From assembly GCF_023380025.1 (NCBI RefSeq), contig NZ_CP097253.1, positions 2,451,001-2,515,000 on the forward strand: 64,000 bases of DNA. Direction: 5' to 3'. The stretch's first letter is position 1, and the number at the start of each line of letters is the position of its first letter. A program made the translations under genes and the position numbers. Source of the stretch: Sphingomonas glaciei. Its GTDB lineage: Bacteria; Pseudomonadota; Alphaproteobacteria; Sphingomonadales; Sphingomonadaceae. Positions 27,142 through 38,468 of the stretch are shown here, one piece after another. A model generated the notes under the pieces. That model did not search any database. It was given only the letters and a program-made list of their open reading frames with translations, and had not been told where the DNA came from.

Positions 27142-27196
27142 AATAGGGGGCTAGTCCGGCGGCATCACGTTTTCGCGTCGCAGGAGAGCCGCCGCA

Positions 27197-28522
27197 ATGC
27201 CCGCCATCCAAGCCAGTCACCAGCGCCGCCTTCGCGCCTTCGATCCGGGCGGAGACCTGCCCCAGCGGTCGGCCGCGCTGTGGACGCTGGTCGAAGGGCA
27301 TGAGCGCGCCATCGCCCGCAAGTTCTGGGAGCGGTATCGCGAACATTCGCCGGCCTCGCAGACCTTTGACGACACCAAGCTGGAGCAACTGGCCGAGCGG
27401 ATCGTGCCCTATCTGCGCAACAAGTTCCTGCGGCTGACCGAGACCCGCTGGGTCGACACGGCCAAAAGCTATGTCGAGGATTCGATGAGCGCCAACGTGT
27501 CGCTCACCACGCTGCTGGCCGGCCTGTCGGGCGAGGCCGAAGCGATGGTCGAGGCGATGCGCGGCGTGATCGACGATTCGGCCGAGCGCGCGGCCGCCGC
27601 CCGCACCATCCACGAAGTGAACATGGTCGAGATCGACGTGTTCGTGGCCCACGCCATCCATTTCCAGGACCAGCGCCACGACGGCGAGCGCCAGCAGAAG
27701 GCGGAAGAGTTCAACCGCCGGGTGGTGGCTTCGGTCGCTCGAGCCAGCAGCGACAGCGAGATGCTGCGCAGCCAGTCGAGCCAGACTGCCGCGGCGACCC
27801 GCGGGATGCTGGGCAAGACCAGCGAAGTGGCGGCCGCCGCCGAGCAGTCTGCCGTTGCAATGCGCGAGGCCGCGCACACCGCGGCCGGCCTGATCCGCGC
27901 GATCGAGGACGCCCGGTCGGAAGTCGAGATTGCGGCGGGTGTCGCCAGCCGCGCCGGCGACCAGGCCGCGCAGGCGGTGAAGATCAGTCAGGCGCTGTCG
28001 ACCCATGTCGAAGCGATCGAATCGATCCTCGGCCTGATCCGGGACATCGCCGGGCAGACCAACCTGCTGGCGCTGAACGCCACCATCGAGGCGGCGCGCG
28101 CGGGTGACGCCGGGCGCGGCTTCGCGGTCGTGGCGCAGGAAGTGAAGAGCCTGGCCAGCCAGACCGCCCGGGCGACCGACGACATCACCGCCAAGATCAG
28201 CGCGATCACCGCCGCGACCAAGCAGACGGTGGAAGCCAACAGCTCGATCCAGGGCACGGTCGAGGAGGTCGAATCCTCCGCCGACCGCATCCGCCAGGCG
28301 ATGGAGCTTCAGGCGCAGACGGTGACCATGATCACCGCCGCGGTGGACGAAACCGCGCTGGCCGCCGATTCGATGAGCAGCACCATCGCCGCCATCCGTA
28401 CCGACACCGAGAATGTCGCGCGCGACATCGATGGGGTCGAGCAGGGCTTCGGCCGCTTCTCCGAGCAGATCGGCGAATTCAAGAACGCGACGGCGGAGTT
28501 CATTTCGAAGTTCGCCGCCTGA
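27197..28522 (+). CDS. soluble methyl-accepting chemotaxis protein with a globin-like N-terminal domain
   Basis: The 441-residue protein has no membrane segment. The C-terminal half is an MCP signalling domain whose hairpin tip reads [20 protein letters not shown], followed by [15 protein letters not shown]. The N-terminal 175 residues are helical ([34 protein letters not shown]). Their size and helix pattern parallel the protoglobin domain of HemAT-type sensors. In a gapless match to HemAT from memory, the proximal heme histidine falls on Ser96. It is therefore perhaps a heme-free relative. AGGAG at 27182 precedes the ATG, and a CtrA-like box lies upstream. Confidence 0.85.
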   Translation: MPAIQASHQRRLRAFDPGGDLPQRSAALWTLVEGHERAIARKFWERYREHSPASQTFDDTKLEQLAERIVPYLRNKFLRLTETRWVDTAKSYVEDSMSANVSLTTLLAGLSGEAEAMVEAMRGVIDDSAERAAAARTIHEVNMVEIDVFVAHAIHFQDQRHDGERQQKAEEFNRRVVASVARASSDSEMLRSQSSQTAAATRGMLGKTSEVAAAAEQSAVAMREAAHTAAGLIRAIEDARSEVEIAAGVASRAGDQAAQAVKISQALSTHVEAIESILGLIRDIAGQTNLLALNATIEAARAGDAGRGFAVVAQEVKSLASQTARATDDITAKISAITAATKQTVEANSSIQGTVEEVESSADRIRQAMELQAQTVTMITAAVDETALAADSMSSTIAAIRTDTENVARDIDGVEQGFGRFSEQIGEFKNATAEFISKFAA

Positions 28523-28533
28523 CGCTGCTGTTG

Positions 28534-28561
28534 GTCATTGCGGGGCAAGCTTCGCAATGAC
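28534..28561. repeat. short palindromic repeat
   Basis: GTCATTGCG and CGCAATGAC flank GGGCAAGCTT directly after the chemotaxis gene stop. Elements with these GTCATTGC/GCAATGAC ends are common between genes of Alphaproteobacteria. It may also end the transcript. Confidence 0.55.
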
Positions 28562-28572
28562 AGGGAAGGGGG

Positions 28573-29271
28573 ATGAACATCCTCCTCACCGGCGCCAGCC
28601 GGGGCATCGGCAAGGCTGCGGCCGATGCGCTTACCGCCGCCGGTCACACTGTGATCGGCACCTCCACCAAGGGAAGCGACGGGCTGATCGCAGCCGACTT
28701 CGCCGATCCCGCCGCCGCTGCCGCCTGCTGGGCCGAAGCGGTGCGCCGGGCTGGGCGGATCGATGCGCTGGTCAATAATGCCGGGGTCTATGAAGGCGTG
28801 GCGGAAGATGCGCCCGAGGCCGAATGGCAGGCATCATGGGCGCGCACCCTGCAGATCAACCTGCAGGCGGCGGCGGATCTTTGCCGGCTGGCGATCGGGC
28901 ATTTCGGGACGAACGGCGGCGGGCGGATCGTCAATGTCGCGAGCCGCGCCGGTTATCGCGGGGATTCGCCCCAACATTGGCATTATGCGGCGTCCAAGGC
29001 GGCGCTGATCGCGGTGACCAAGACGATTGCGCGCGGCCATGCGGGCGAAGGCATCTATGCCTGGGGCGTGGCGCCGGGCTTCACGGTGACCGAGATGACC
29101 GAGGAATATCTCGCCAGCCGCGGCGGGGAAAAGGTCTTGGCCGACATCCCGCTCGGCCGGGTGGCGAGCGCGGCGGAGGTCGGCGAGACGATCCGCTGGC
29201 TGGCAACCGACGCCCCAGCGAGCACCACGGGCAGCGTGATCGACGTCAATGGAGCGAGCTATGTCCGCTAG
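28573..29271 (+). CDS. SDR family NAD(P)-dependent oxidoreductase
   Basis: The 232-residue classical short-chain dehydrogenase has the nucleotide motif TGASRGIG at residues 6-13, NNAGVYEG at about 67-74, the catalytic Ser in VASRAG, and YAASK (Tyr and Lys of the active site). The C-terminus lacks the long substrate loop, so the substrate cannot be guessed. It ends 11 nt inside the metallo-beta-lactamase gene, and the two are probably co-transcribed with prmA. Confidence 0.9.
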   Translation: MNILLTGASRGIGKAAADALTAAGHTVIGTSTKGSDGLIAADFADPAAAAACWAEAVRRAGRIDALVNNAGVYEGVAEDAPEAEWQASWARTLQINLQAAADLCRLAIGHFGTNGGGRIVNVASRAGYRGDSPQHWHYAASKAALIAVTKTIARGHAGEGIYAWGVAPGFTVTEMTEEYLASRGGEKVLADIPLGRVASAAEVGETIRWLATDAPASTTGSVIDVNGASYVR

Positions 29272-30172
29272 CCTGGTTGCCCTGGCGCTGGCGGCGCAGC
29301 AGATCGTGGTGCCGCTGGGCGGCGGCAAGGCGGCGCCCAAATACCCCGCGCCGCTGGCGACCGCCGGCCCCGCCTTCGCCCGCACCTGCGAGGGCCGCGA
29401 TGGGTGGGACGATCCGGCGCCGCCGGTGCGGGTGCACGGCAATACTTACTATGTCGGGACCTGCGGGATCACAGCGCTGCTCCTGACCAGCAAGGACGGG
29501 CACGTACTGATCGATAGCGGGACCGAGGCCGGGGCCGAGCTGGTCGCGGCCAACATCCGCAAGCTGGGGTTCAAGCCGAACGATGTGAAGTGGATCGTCC
29601 ACAGCCACGAGCATCACGACCATGTCGGCGGCTTCGCGCGGATCCGGGGGCTGACCGGCGGCGAGGTGGTCGCCTCCGCCGGCGCCGCGCCGGTGCTTCG
29701 GTCGGGCGTGATCCCGGCGAGCGATCCGCAATTCGGGATCCTGCCCAAGATGGCGCCAGTGCCGGTGGCGCGGGTGATGAAGAGCGGCGACACGCTGCGG
29801 CTGGGCGGCATCCTGCTCAACGCGATCGAGACGCCGGGGCATACCGCCGGCGCGCTGACGTGGCAGTGGGTGAGCTGCGACGGCGGCGTGTGCCGGACGA
29901 TGGTTTATGCCGACAGCCTGAGCCCGGTCAGCCGCGACGATTACAGATTCTCGGCGCATCCCGAGCTGGTCGCCACCTTCCGCGCGAGCTTCGCCAAGGT
30001 CGCGCCGCTGGAATGCGACATCGTGCTGACGCCGCATCCGTCGGCCAGCAACATGAGCGCGCGGTTCGCGGGCAAGGCGGCGCTGTTCGACCCGGCCGGG
30101 TGCAGGAACTACGCGGCGGCCAAGGCCAGGGGGCTCGACGAGCGGCTGGCCAAGGAGGCCGCGGGCAAATGA
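29261..30172 (+). CDS. subclass B3 metallo-beta-lactamase
   Basis: The 303-residue exported hydrolase carries the full B3 zinc set: HEHHDH (in HSHEHHDHVGG, about residue 116) for the first ligands, the His in PGHTAGALTW, and the His in LTPHPSASNM. A short signal peptide (MSASLVALALAA) leads it. The family hydrolyses beta-lactams, often including carbapenems, though many environmental members are weak. ATG 29261 has GGAG six nt ahead and is preferred to ATG 29249. It sits between an SDR and prmA with overlapping ends, with no sign of mobility, so it looks intrinsic. Confidence 0.88.
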   Translation: MSASLVALALAAQQIVVPLGGGKAAPKYPAPLATAGPAFARTCEGRDGWDDPAPPVRVHGNTYYVGTCGITALLLTSKDGHVLIDSGTEAGAELVAANIRKLGFKPNDVKWIVHSHEHHDHVGGFARIRGLTGGEVVASAGAAPVLRSGVIPASDPQFGILPKMAPVPVARVMKSGDTLRLGGILLNAIETPGHTAGALTWQWVSCDGGVCRTMVYADSLSPVSRDDYRFSAHPELVATFRASFAKVAPLECDIVLTPHPSASNMSARFAGKAALFDPAGCRNYAAAKARGLDERLAKEAAGK

Positions 30173-31047
30173 GCTGGCGGGTGACCCTGGCCTGCAACCG
30201 CGCCGAGGGCGAGGCGGTCGGGGCGATGGAGGAGCCGTTCGGCGACCATCCCAACCCGCCGGTGATCGTCGCCGACGAGCCCGACGAGCATCGCCCCGAC
30301 GATTGGCGCATCCACGCCTATTTCGAGGAGGAGCCGACCGCGGCCGAGCTGGCGGTGCTGGCCGGGCTGGCGAGCGGCGAGCCGGTGGTCGAGGAGCTCG
30401 CCGACGAGGATTGGGTGACCCGCAGCCAGGCCGGGCTGGAGCCGATCGAGGCCGGTCGCTTCTTCGTCCGCACGCCGGCGCACCAGGCGCGCGACGGGGC
30501 GGTGAACTTCCTGATCGACGCGGGCCTGGCGTTCGGGACCGGGCATCATCACACCACGCGCGGGTGCCTCGCGGCGCTCGACCGATTGGAGCGGGCAGGC
30601 AAGAGGTTCGAGCGGATCGCCGACATCGGGACGGGCACCGGGCTGCTGGCATTCGGGGCGCTGGCGTTGTGGCCGGAGGCACTGGCGATCGCGACCGACA
30701 TTGACCCGATCAGCATCGACGTCACCCGCGACAATGCGGTGCTGAACGGCGTGGCGCTGGGCGAGGGACCGGGCGAACTGGCGCTGGCGGTGGCGGACGG
30801 CATGGCCCACCCGGCGCTAGCCGAACGAGCGCCGTTCGACCTGCTGATCGCCAACATCCTCGCCGGGCCGCTGATCGAGCTGGCGCAGGATTTCGTCGCC
30901 GCGACGGCACCTGGGGCCACGATCCTGCTCGCGGGGCTGCTCGACACGCAGGCCCAAGCGGTGACCGCCGCCTATGTCGAGCGCGGCTGCCGGCTGGTCG
31001 AGCCGGGTACAGGCGAATGGCGGGTGCTGGTGCTGGAGAAGGTGTGA
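30169..31047 (+). CDS. prmA: ribosomal protein L11 methyltransferase
   Basis: The 292-residue SAM-dependent enzyme trimethylates L11. The N-terminal substrate domain is acidic, and the catalytic domain has AFGTGHHHTTRGCL, IADIGTGTGLLAFGAL (motif I), ATDIDPISIDVTRDNA and the NILAGPLIELA motif, equivalent to the N6-methyltransferase-like motif IV. The start ATGA overlaps the lactamase stop by 4 nt. It ends 3 nt before the first copy of the palindrome that marks the following accessory region. Confidence 0.92.
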   Translation: MSWRVTLACNRAEGEAVGAMEEPFGDHPNPPVIVADEPDEHRPDDWRIHAYFEEEPTAAELAVLAGLASGEPVVEELADEDWVTRSQAGLEPIEAGRFFVRTPAHQARDGAVNFLIDAGLAFGTGHHHTTRGCLAALDRLERAGKRFERIADIGTGTGLLAFGALALWPEALAIATDIDPISIDVTRDNAVLNGVALGEGPGELALAVADGMAHPALAERAPFDLLIANILAGPLIELAQDFVAATAPGATILLAGLLDTQAQAVTAAYVERGCRLVEPGTGEWRVLVLEKV

Positions 31048-31050
31048 GCG

Positions 31051-31080
31051 ATTGTCTGCTTTCGACCCATTGCGGACATT
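31051..31080. repeat. palindromic repeat family D, copy 1
   Basis: This is an ATTGTCTGC...GCGGACATT element between prmA and the two-TM gene. It shares the core TCTGCTTTCGACCCA with the other four copies and has the same orientation. The stem is weakened by changes next to the loop. Confidence 0.75.
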
Positions 31081-31098
31081 AAAGCCGACCGGCCACTC

Positions 31099-31443
31099 CT
31101 AGCCCAGTTCCTCCACAAATTGCTGAGACACCGATCGCCTAATCAGGACCAGCGTCAGCATGCAGCAAAAGCATACGGCCCATGCCGCAATAGCTACTAT
31201 CAGAAGCACCTGCACCTCTGGTGGCACCAGTTCCCAGCTACTGAACCGTGCCCGTGGCAACCCAGCTATGCCTCTAGGCTTGCCATACTGAGAGGCGACG
31301 TAGAACACGATCAGAAGAAAGGTTGAAGCGCCCAGGATGATCCCACCGAAGCACCAGCGGCGAGCCCGCTCCTGGCGAGGTAGGATGTAGTTCTCCCCGT
31401 CGATCAGATAGCCGTCTCTTGTTCGCGGTCGGCTATCAGCCAT
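31099..31443 (-). CDS. hypothetical two-helix membrane protein
   Basis: The 114-residue protein has a polar Arg-rich start (DSRPRTRDGYLIDGENY), a helix at about 33-50 (GGIILGASTFLLIVFYVA) and a second at about 79-100 (VLLIVAIAAWAVCFCCMLTLV), then a short basic tail. Base composition is lower in GC than the neighbours. Family unknown. It is the first gene of the repeat-bounded region 31051-33750, and no promoter was recognised. Confidence 0.65.
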   Translation of the reverse strand: MADSRPRTRDGYLIDGENYILPRQERARRWCFGGIILGASTFLLIVFYVASQYGKPRGIAGLPRARFSSWELVPPEVQVLLIVAIAAWAVCFCCMLTLVLIRRSVSQQFVEELG

Positions 31444-31524
31444 GACGTAACCCTACACCTTCGGATTATCATGTTGCCTCGGTGGCTCGAAGAGTAACCA
31501 CTCCGAATGTGGTGCCGTGTCACC

Positions 31525-31554
31525 TATGTCCGCTTTCCACCCAAAGCGGACACT
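31525..31554. repeat. palindromic repeat family D, copy 2
   Basis: TATGTCCGCTTT-CCACCC-AAAGCGGACACT: a 9-nt perfect stem (GTCCGCTTT/AAAGCGGAC) with a 6-nt loop. This is the best-formed copy. It sits between the two-TM gene and the YunG-like gene. Confidence 0.85.
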
Positions 31555-31949
31555 CATCTCAGTCGGCTGAGAACCCTCTGGAGCAGCAGCTCGCACCGCT
31601 CAATGGTGGACGCGCTGTCATTCAGCCTGTGCCGATCAAGGATGACATACTCGACTACCCGGGCGAGGGAGGGGAATTGTTGCCATGTCAGGTCGATGTG
31701 TTTGGGCGGATCCTGGGCGAAATCGATGTTCCAGAAATGAGCTTCGATCGAAGAGTCGATATCAACCCTCCCTGCGACGATCTCGAAGTGCGGAAAGAAC
31801 TGCTGAACCAAACGCGCTGTCGGGTAGCACTGACCCAAGGCTGGATTGTTCACCTGATGAACGCCGAGGTACGCCGTGTCAGGCTGCCAGCTTTTCTCCA
31901 GCGCGAGTTGAAGCTGCGGCATAGAAGGCAGCGGGTGTCCTGAGTTCAT
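31554..31949 (-). CDS. YunG-like protein
   Basis: The 131-residue soluble protein contains NPALGQCYPTARLVQ (residues about 34-48), AHFWNIDF, IDLTWQQF and a C-terminal ERCELLLQRVL helix. This order (GQC, HFWN, DLTxxQF, RCxxLxxRV) is what I recall of the Bacillus YunG family, whose function is unknown; the conserved Cys-His pair suggests a peptidase- or amidase-like site. ATG 31949 is used. A longer frame would begin inside the palindromic repeat at 31973, so its extra residues are not credible. Confidence 0.65.
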   Translation of the reverse strand: MNSGHPLPSMPQLQLALEKSWQPDTAYLGVHQVNNPALGQCYPTARLVQQFFPHFEIVAGRVDIDSSIEAHFWNIDFAQDPPKHIDLTWQQFPSLARVVEYVILDRHRLNDSASTIERCELLLQRVLSRLR

Positions 31950-31972
31950 AGTCACAAACAAAAACCACATCG

Positions 31973-32003
31973 AATGTCCGCTTTCCACCCAGAACGGACA
32001 TCG
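31973..32003. repeat. palindromic repeat family D, copy 3
   Basis: AATGTCCGCTTTCCACCCAGAACGGACATCG lies between the YunG-like and SnoaL-like genes, in the same orientation as the other copies. Its reverse strand reads as the pseudo-peptide MSVLGGKRTF, a frequent false coding call from this repeat type. Confidence 0.85.
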
Positions 32004-32008
32004 TCGCT

Positions 32009-32488
32009 TCAGAAGCGAGGATTGGGATTGCGCTGATCTTTGGGAGGCGGGGCGACAACGTCCCAGTGCTCGATGATCTTGCACCCTCGAAGCTTGAACA
32101 CGTCAGCAATCGCGTATTCGGGCGCACCGGCGGCTGGGCTGAACCGAGCGTGCAGGAAGACCAAGTCTCCTTCGGCGATCGTGCGAAGGATCGTCCACTC
32201 GGGCTGCGGTACGTTGGCAATAAGTTGTTCGAGAAAGCTCGCCGCTGCTGTTCGGGTGCCTTCAGGAACATCTGGTTTGTGCTCGATGAAGCCAGGGCTC
32301 ATGTGGCGCTCAAAAGCGGCTCGTGGCTTCAATCCTACGAGCCCTTCGTTGTAGAAGGCGAGGACCACCTTTCGATTGTCCTCAGCGCTGCCGGTGCACG
32401 CCTCTGTCTGCTGGTCCCGTGTTTGCGCAGCACTCATTGCAGATAAGGGCATCAACATAGCCGCTACGAGTAGCCCCTTAACGTTCAT
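32009..32488 (-). CDS. secreted SnoaL-like / NTF2-fold protein
   Basis: The 159-residue protein has a signal peptide (MNVKGLLVAAMLMPLSAMSAAQ) and a SnoaL-like cone fold with VVLAFYNEGL, the YIQHxP-like FIEHKPDVPEG, DLVFLHARF and the closing KIIEHWDVV. Members of this family include polyketide cyclases and many proteins of unknown role, and the exported form is less common. ATG 32488 is preceded by AAAGG at 7 nt. A GTG at 32503 is the alternative. Lower GC than flanking genes. Confidence 0.75.
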   Translation of the reverse strand: MNVKGLLVAAMLMPLSAMSAAQTRDQQTEACTGSAEDNRKVVLAFYNEGLVGLKPRAAFERHMSPGFIEHKPDVPEGTRTAAASFLEQLIANVPQPEWTILRTIAEGDLVFLHARFSPAAGAPEYAIADVFKLRGCKIIEHWDVVAPPPKDQRNPNPRF

Positions 32489-32534
32489 AGCTGCGCCTTT
32501 CACCTACCGCATGCAGGCTAGCAGCTAATCAGGG

Positions 32535-32566
32535 TAATGTCTGCTTACGACCCAAAGCTGACATTC
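32535..32566. repeat. palindromic repeat family D, copy 4
   Basis: AATGTCTGCTTACGACCCAAAGCTGACATT: the same core and orientation, with three base changes from the best copy, so the hairpin is weaker. It lies upstream of both divergent genes. Confidence 0.75.
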
Positions 32567-32743
32567 CGCCCCGACCCATCGAGGATGTTAAGCTTCAGAA
32601 ACGGGCTGTATCCCGGAGCGGCGAGGCCATCGGAATCATCTCTGCCCCCTATGACGTTTGGATGTCCGAACGCGGGCCTCTGACATGCTAGCGAGCAACT
32701 GCGGCCCATACTCTTTCAGATTCAAACATTGGTTTACTGAGCG

Positions 32744-32772
32744 TTGACTCTATTGTTAACGGAAATTAAACT
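32744..32772 (+). promoter_or_regulatory. sigma70-like promoter of the PEP-CTERM gene
   Basis: TTGACT (32744-32749), a 17-nt spacer and TAAACT (32767-32772) lie 58 nt ahead of the ATG at 32830. The -35 box matches the consensus in five of six bases, the -10 box in four. Confidence 0.5.
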
Positions 32773-32829
32773 TGCCAGATCGCGGTCTCTCAGGGGTGAG
32801 AGTCTCAAGCGTCAGTTTTGGGGGTAAGA

Positions 32830-33651
32830 ATGTTTAGGGGTGCTTTAGGTATAGCATTAGCTCTTGGTCTGGCTTCGCCACTGGACGCGCAATCCATCTA
32901 CTACCAGCAAGGGTTCACCAACAATCTGTACCTTTATGATGCAGGAACGAACACCAATACTCTTATCGGCGATCTTGGATTATCAGCCGATTCGACGGGC
33001 ATGGCGTTCTCACCGACGGGCACGTTGTATCTTTATGAACGGGCCTCAACGAGCCTTTATACCGTAAATCCAACCACGGCTGCTACAACGCTGATCGGTA
33101 ACACGGGGATAGGCGCCGAGGATCTTACGATTAGCCTTGACGGCACCACTGGATACGTCACCGCGCAAGGCAATCTGTATTCCATCAATCTGAGCACCGG
33201 CGCGTCCACCTTATTGGGGAGCATCGGTGCGACACTTGACGGGCTTACAACGGCGCCAATCGCAGTTACTATTGGTGGTATAAATTATAGCGCTGGCACA
33301 ATCTTTGGCGTAGATTCTGGCACATTGTTCATGCTGAATGTGTTGACACCGTCTTCGTCGACTATCGGCTCGACGACCGGCGCAAGTGAGACTTTAGACT
33401 TTGCTTCCGACGGAACCCTCTGGGGTCAGAATAACGGCACATTTAATGTGATTAATTCATCGACCTTTGCTTCAATTCCCGACGGAGCTAGCGCGGGCGG
33501 TAACTTCGCATTCGGAATGGCTATCGCCCCGTCAATCAGCGCGGCGGTGCCCGAGCCTTCAACTTGGGCGATGATGCTGATCGGTTTTGGTGCGATTGGC
33601 GCGAGCATGCGCCGCCGCCGCACCGTGAGTGCGCTTGCTCAGATGGGCTAA
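32830..33651 (+). CDS. PEPxxWA-CTERM sorting-domain protein with propeller-like repeats
   Basis: The 273-residue exported protein has a signal peptide (MFRGALGIALALGLASPLDA). The body is built of four or five repeats of about 40-45 residues with the pattern LYxx(N/D)xxTxxxTLIGxxG. The sorting tail reads VPEPSTWAMMLIGFGAIG then RRRR. Exosortase-type enzymes cut and anchor such proteins, usually with exopolysaccharide production; no exosortase gene is in the window. GC content is well below the surroundings, and Asn/Thr/Ser use is high. ATG 32830 is preferred to TTG 32818 because GGGGGT precedes it and the signal peptide starts there. Confidence 0.85.
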   Translation: MFRGALGIALALGLASPLDAQSIYYQQGFTNNLYLYDAGTNTNTLIGDLGLSADSTGMAFSPTGTLYLYERASTSLYTVNPTTAATTLIGNTGIGAEDLTISLDGTTGYVTAQGNLYSINLSTGASTLLGSIGATLDGLTTAPIAVTIGGINYSAGTIFGVDSGTLFMLNVLTPSSSTIGSTTGASETLDFASDGTLWGQNNGTFNVINSSTFASIPDGASAGGNFAFGMAIAPSISAAVPEPSTWAMMLIGFGAIGASMRRRRTVSALAQMG

Positions 33652-33675
33652 GTCGGCCCGACCACGTCTGCTAGG

Positions 33676-33709
33676 GAGAAGGCACCGCGTTCACGGTGCC
33701 TTCTTCTTT
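33676..33709 (+). terminator. intrinsic terminator of the PEP-CTERM gene
   Basis: GAAGGCACCG (33678-33687) pairs with CGGTGCCTTC (33694-33703) around CGTTCA, followed by TTCTTT. Confidence 0.8.
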
Positions 33710-33716
33710 GGCATCT

Positions 33717-33750
33717 GAATGTCTGCTTTCCACCCATAGCGGACATTCGG
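33717..33750. repeat. palindromic repeat family D, copy 5
   Basis: GAATGTCTGCTTTCCACCCATAGCGGACATTCGG is the last copy, just after the terminator and 20 nt before the end of ligA. It closes the accessory region. Confidence 0.85.
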
Positions 33751-33770
33751 TGAGACCCTGGACGTCGGCC

Positions 33771-37014
<3,244 letters not shown>

Positions 37015-37024
37015 GCTGGTTTCC

Positions 37025-38311
37025 TCAGCCGCCGCCGCGGCGTTCGATGGTCGCGCCGACGGCCGAAAGCTTCTCTTCCAGCCGCTCGTAGCCGCGATCG
37101 AGGTGATAGACCCGCAGCACCTCAGTCTCGCCTTCGGCGGCGAGGCCGGCGATGATCAGGCTCATCGAGGCGCGCAGGTCGGTCGCCATCACCTTGGCGC
37201 CGGTCATCCCTTCGACCCCGTGGACGATCGCCGAGCGACCGCGCACATCGATGTTGGCGCCCATCCGGCGAAGCTCGGGCACGTGCATGTAGCGATTCTC
37301 GAAGATCGTCTCTTCGAGGAAACTTTCGCCCCCCGCGCGGCACAGCATCGCCATGAACTGCGCCTGCATGTCGGTGGCGAAGCCGGGGAAGGGCGCGGTC
37401 GACAGGGCCAGCGGCTTGAGCGGACCGTCGGCGCTGACCTTCATTCCCTTGTCGTGAAATTCGATCATCAGCCCGGCCTGGACCAGGGCGTTGGTGGTCG
37501 CCAGCATGTCCTCGGGGCGGATCCCGATCAGGTCGACGCTGCCGCCGGTGATCCCGGCCGCGCAGGCATAGCTGCCGGCCTCGATCCGATCGGGCATGAC
37601 GGCATAGGTACAGCCATGAAGCTTCTCGACGCCCTCGATCTTGATGTGGGGGCTGCCTTCGCCTTCGATGTGGGCGCCCATCTTCTGCAGCAGGCGGCAG
37701 AGATCGACGATCTCGGGCTCGCGCGCCGCATTGTAGAGGTTGGTGCGGCCGGCGGCGAGTACCGCGGCCATGACCGCATTCTCGGTCGCGCCGACCGAGA
37801 CGACAGGGAAGGTGAAGTCGCCGCCCTTGAGCCGTCCACCGCCCGGCGCGGTGGCGCGGACGAAGCCGGCGGCGATCTCGATCTCAGCCCCGATCGCTTC
37901 CAGCGCCTGGAGGTGGAGATCGATCGGGCGGTCGCCGATCGCGCATCCGCCGGGCAGCGAGACGGTGGCGTCGCCGGCGCGGGCCAGCAGCGGACCCAGC
38001 ACCAGGATCGAGGCGCGCATCCGCCGCACCATGTCGTAGGGGGCGACGGTGGACACGAGATTTTCGGCGCGCAGAGTCATCCGGCGCCCGACCTCGCCCT
38101 TGTGCATCCCCTCGATCTTGGTCGACACGCCAAGCTCGTTCATCAGGTGGCCGAAGCTGTCGACGTCGGCCAGCCGCGGCAGGTTGCTGAGGGTCAGCTT
38201 CTCATCGGTCAAGATGGCACAGGGCAGCAAGGTGAGCGCACTGTTCTTCGCGCCCGAAATGGGGATGGCGCCTTCGAGCCTGTTGCCCCCCTGAATGACG
38301 ATCGAGTCCAT
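37025..38311 (-). CDS. murA: UDP-N-acetylglucosamine 1-carboxyvinyltransferase
   Basis: The 428-residue enzyme makes the first committed step of peptidoglycan precursor synthesis, adding enolpyruvate to UDP-GlcNAc. The start is [20 protein letters not shown]; the active-site Cys lies in [15 protein letters not shown], the residue attacked by fosfomycin. Other anchors are [15 protein letters not shown] and [13 protein letters not shown] 38311 gives the normal length, and the open frame upstream runs into repeat sequence. Confidence 0.96.
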   Translation of the reverse strand: MDSIVIQGGNRLEGAIPISGAKNSALTLLPCAILTDEKLTLSNLPRLADVDSFGHLMNELGVSTKIEGMHKGEVGRRMTLRAENLVSTVAPYDMVRRMRASILVLGPLLARAGDATVSLPGGCAIGDRPIDLHLQALEAIGAEIEIAAGFVRATAPGGGRLKGGDFTFPVVSVGATENAVMAAVLAAGRTNLYNAAREPEIVDLCRLLQKMGAHIEGEGSPHIKIEGVEKLHGCTYAVMPDRIEAGSYACAAGITGGSVDLIGIRPEDMLATTNALVQAGLMIEFHDKGMKVSADGPLKPLALSTAPFPGFATDMQAQFMAMLCRAGGESFLEETIFENRYMHVPELRRMGANIDVRGRSAIVHGVEGMTGAKVMATDLRASMSLIIAGLAAEGETEVLRVYHLDRGYERLEEKLSAVGATIERRGGG

Positions 38312-38339
38312 GCAGCGGCGTTTAGAACTTCGTTGCGGG

Positions 38340-38466
38340 GGTGCAAGGGCAAGCTCGCTTCTCCCCTCCAGGGAGGTGTACCGGAGGGGCGGAGGGGTTG
38401 TTGTGGAGGGCAAGTACCCCTCAGTCAGCTGCGCTGACAGCTCCCCTGAAGGGAAGCGGCACCAAA
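38340..38466. repeat. intergenic repeat element between murA and clpS
   Basis: The 157-nt gap holds imperfect inverted modules: CTCCCCTCCAGGGAGGTG, then GGAGGGG runs, CAGTCAGCTGCGCTGACAG (an inverted repeat) and CTCCCCTGAAGGGAAG. Similar mosaic elements with GTCAGC...GCTGAC and CTCCCCT...AGGG cores are frequent between sphingomonad genes, as I recall. No coding sense is seen. Confidence 0.6.
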
Positions 38467-38468
38467 AA

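Larger units (their letters stand above)
32489..32829. other. non-coding gap of 341 nt
   Basis: This AT-richer stretch separates the divergent SnoaL-like and PEP-CTERM genes. It holds repeat copy 4 (32535-32566), a sigma70-like promoter (32744-32772) and a leader of about 55 nt. Between 32570 and 32740 I see no gene, RNA or repeat that I can support. Confidence 0.7.

Noticed and set aside
31950-32084. N-terminal extension of the YunG-like gene
   Set aside because: It would translate repeat copy 3, and the YunG homology begins only after ATG 31949.
32756-32769. TTAA-N6-TTAA as a CtrA box
   Set aside because: The spacer is one base short of the CtrA pattern, and the bases are better explained as a sigma70-like promoter.
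31051-33750. CRISPR array
   Set aside because: The five repeats are 450-1180 nt apart with genes between, so they are not CRISPR spacers. No cas gene is present.
31051-33750. Prophage or insertion sequence
   Set aside because: No integrase, transposase, structural phage gene or terminal direct repeat was found in this region.
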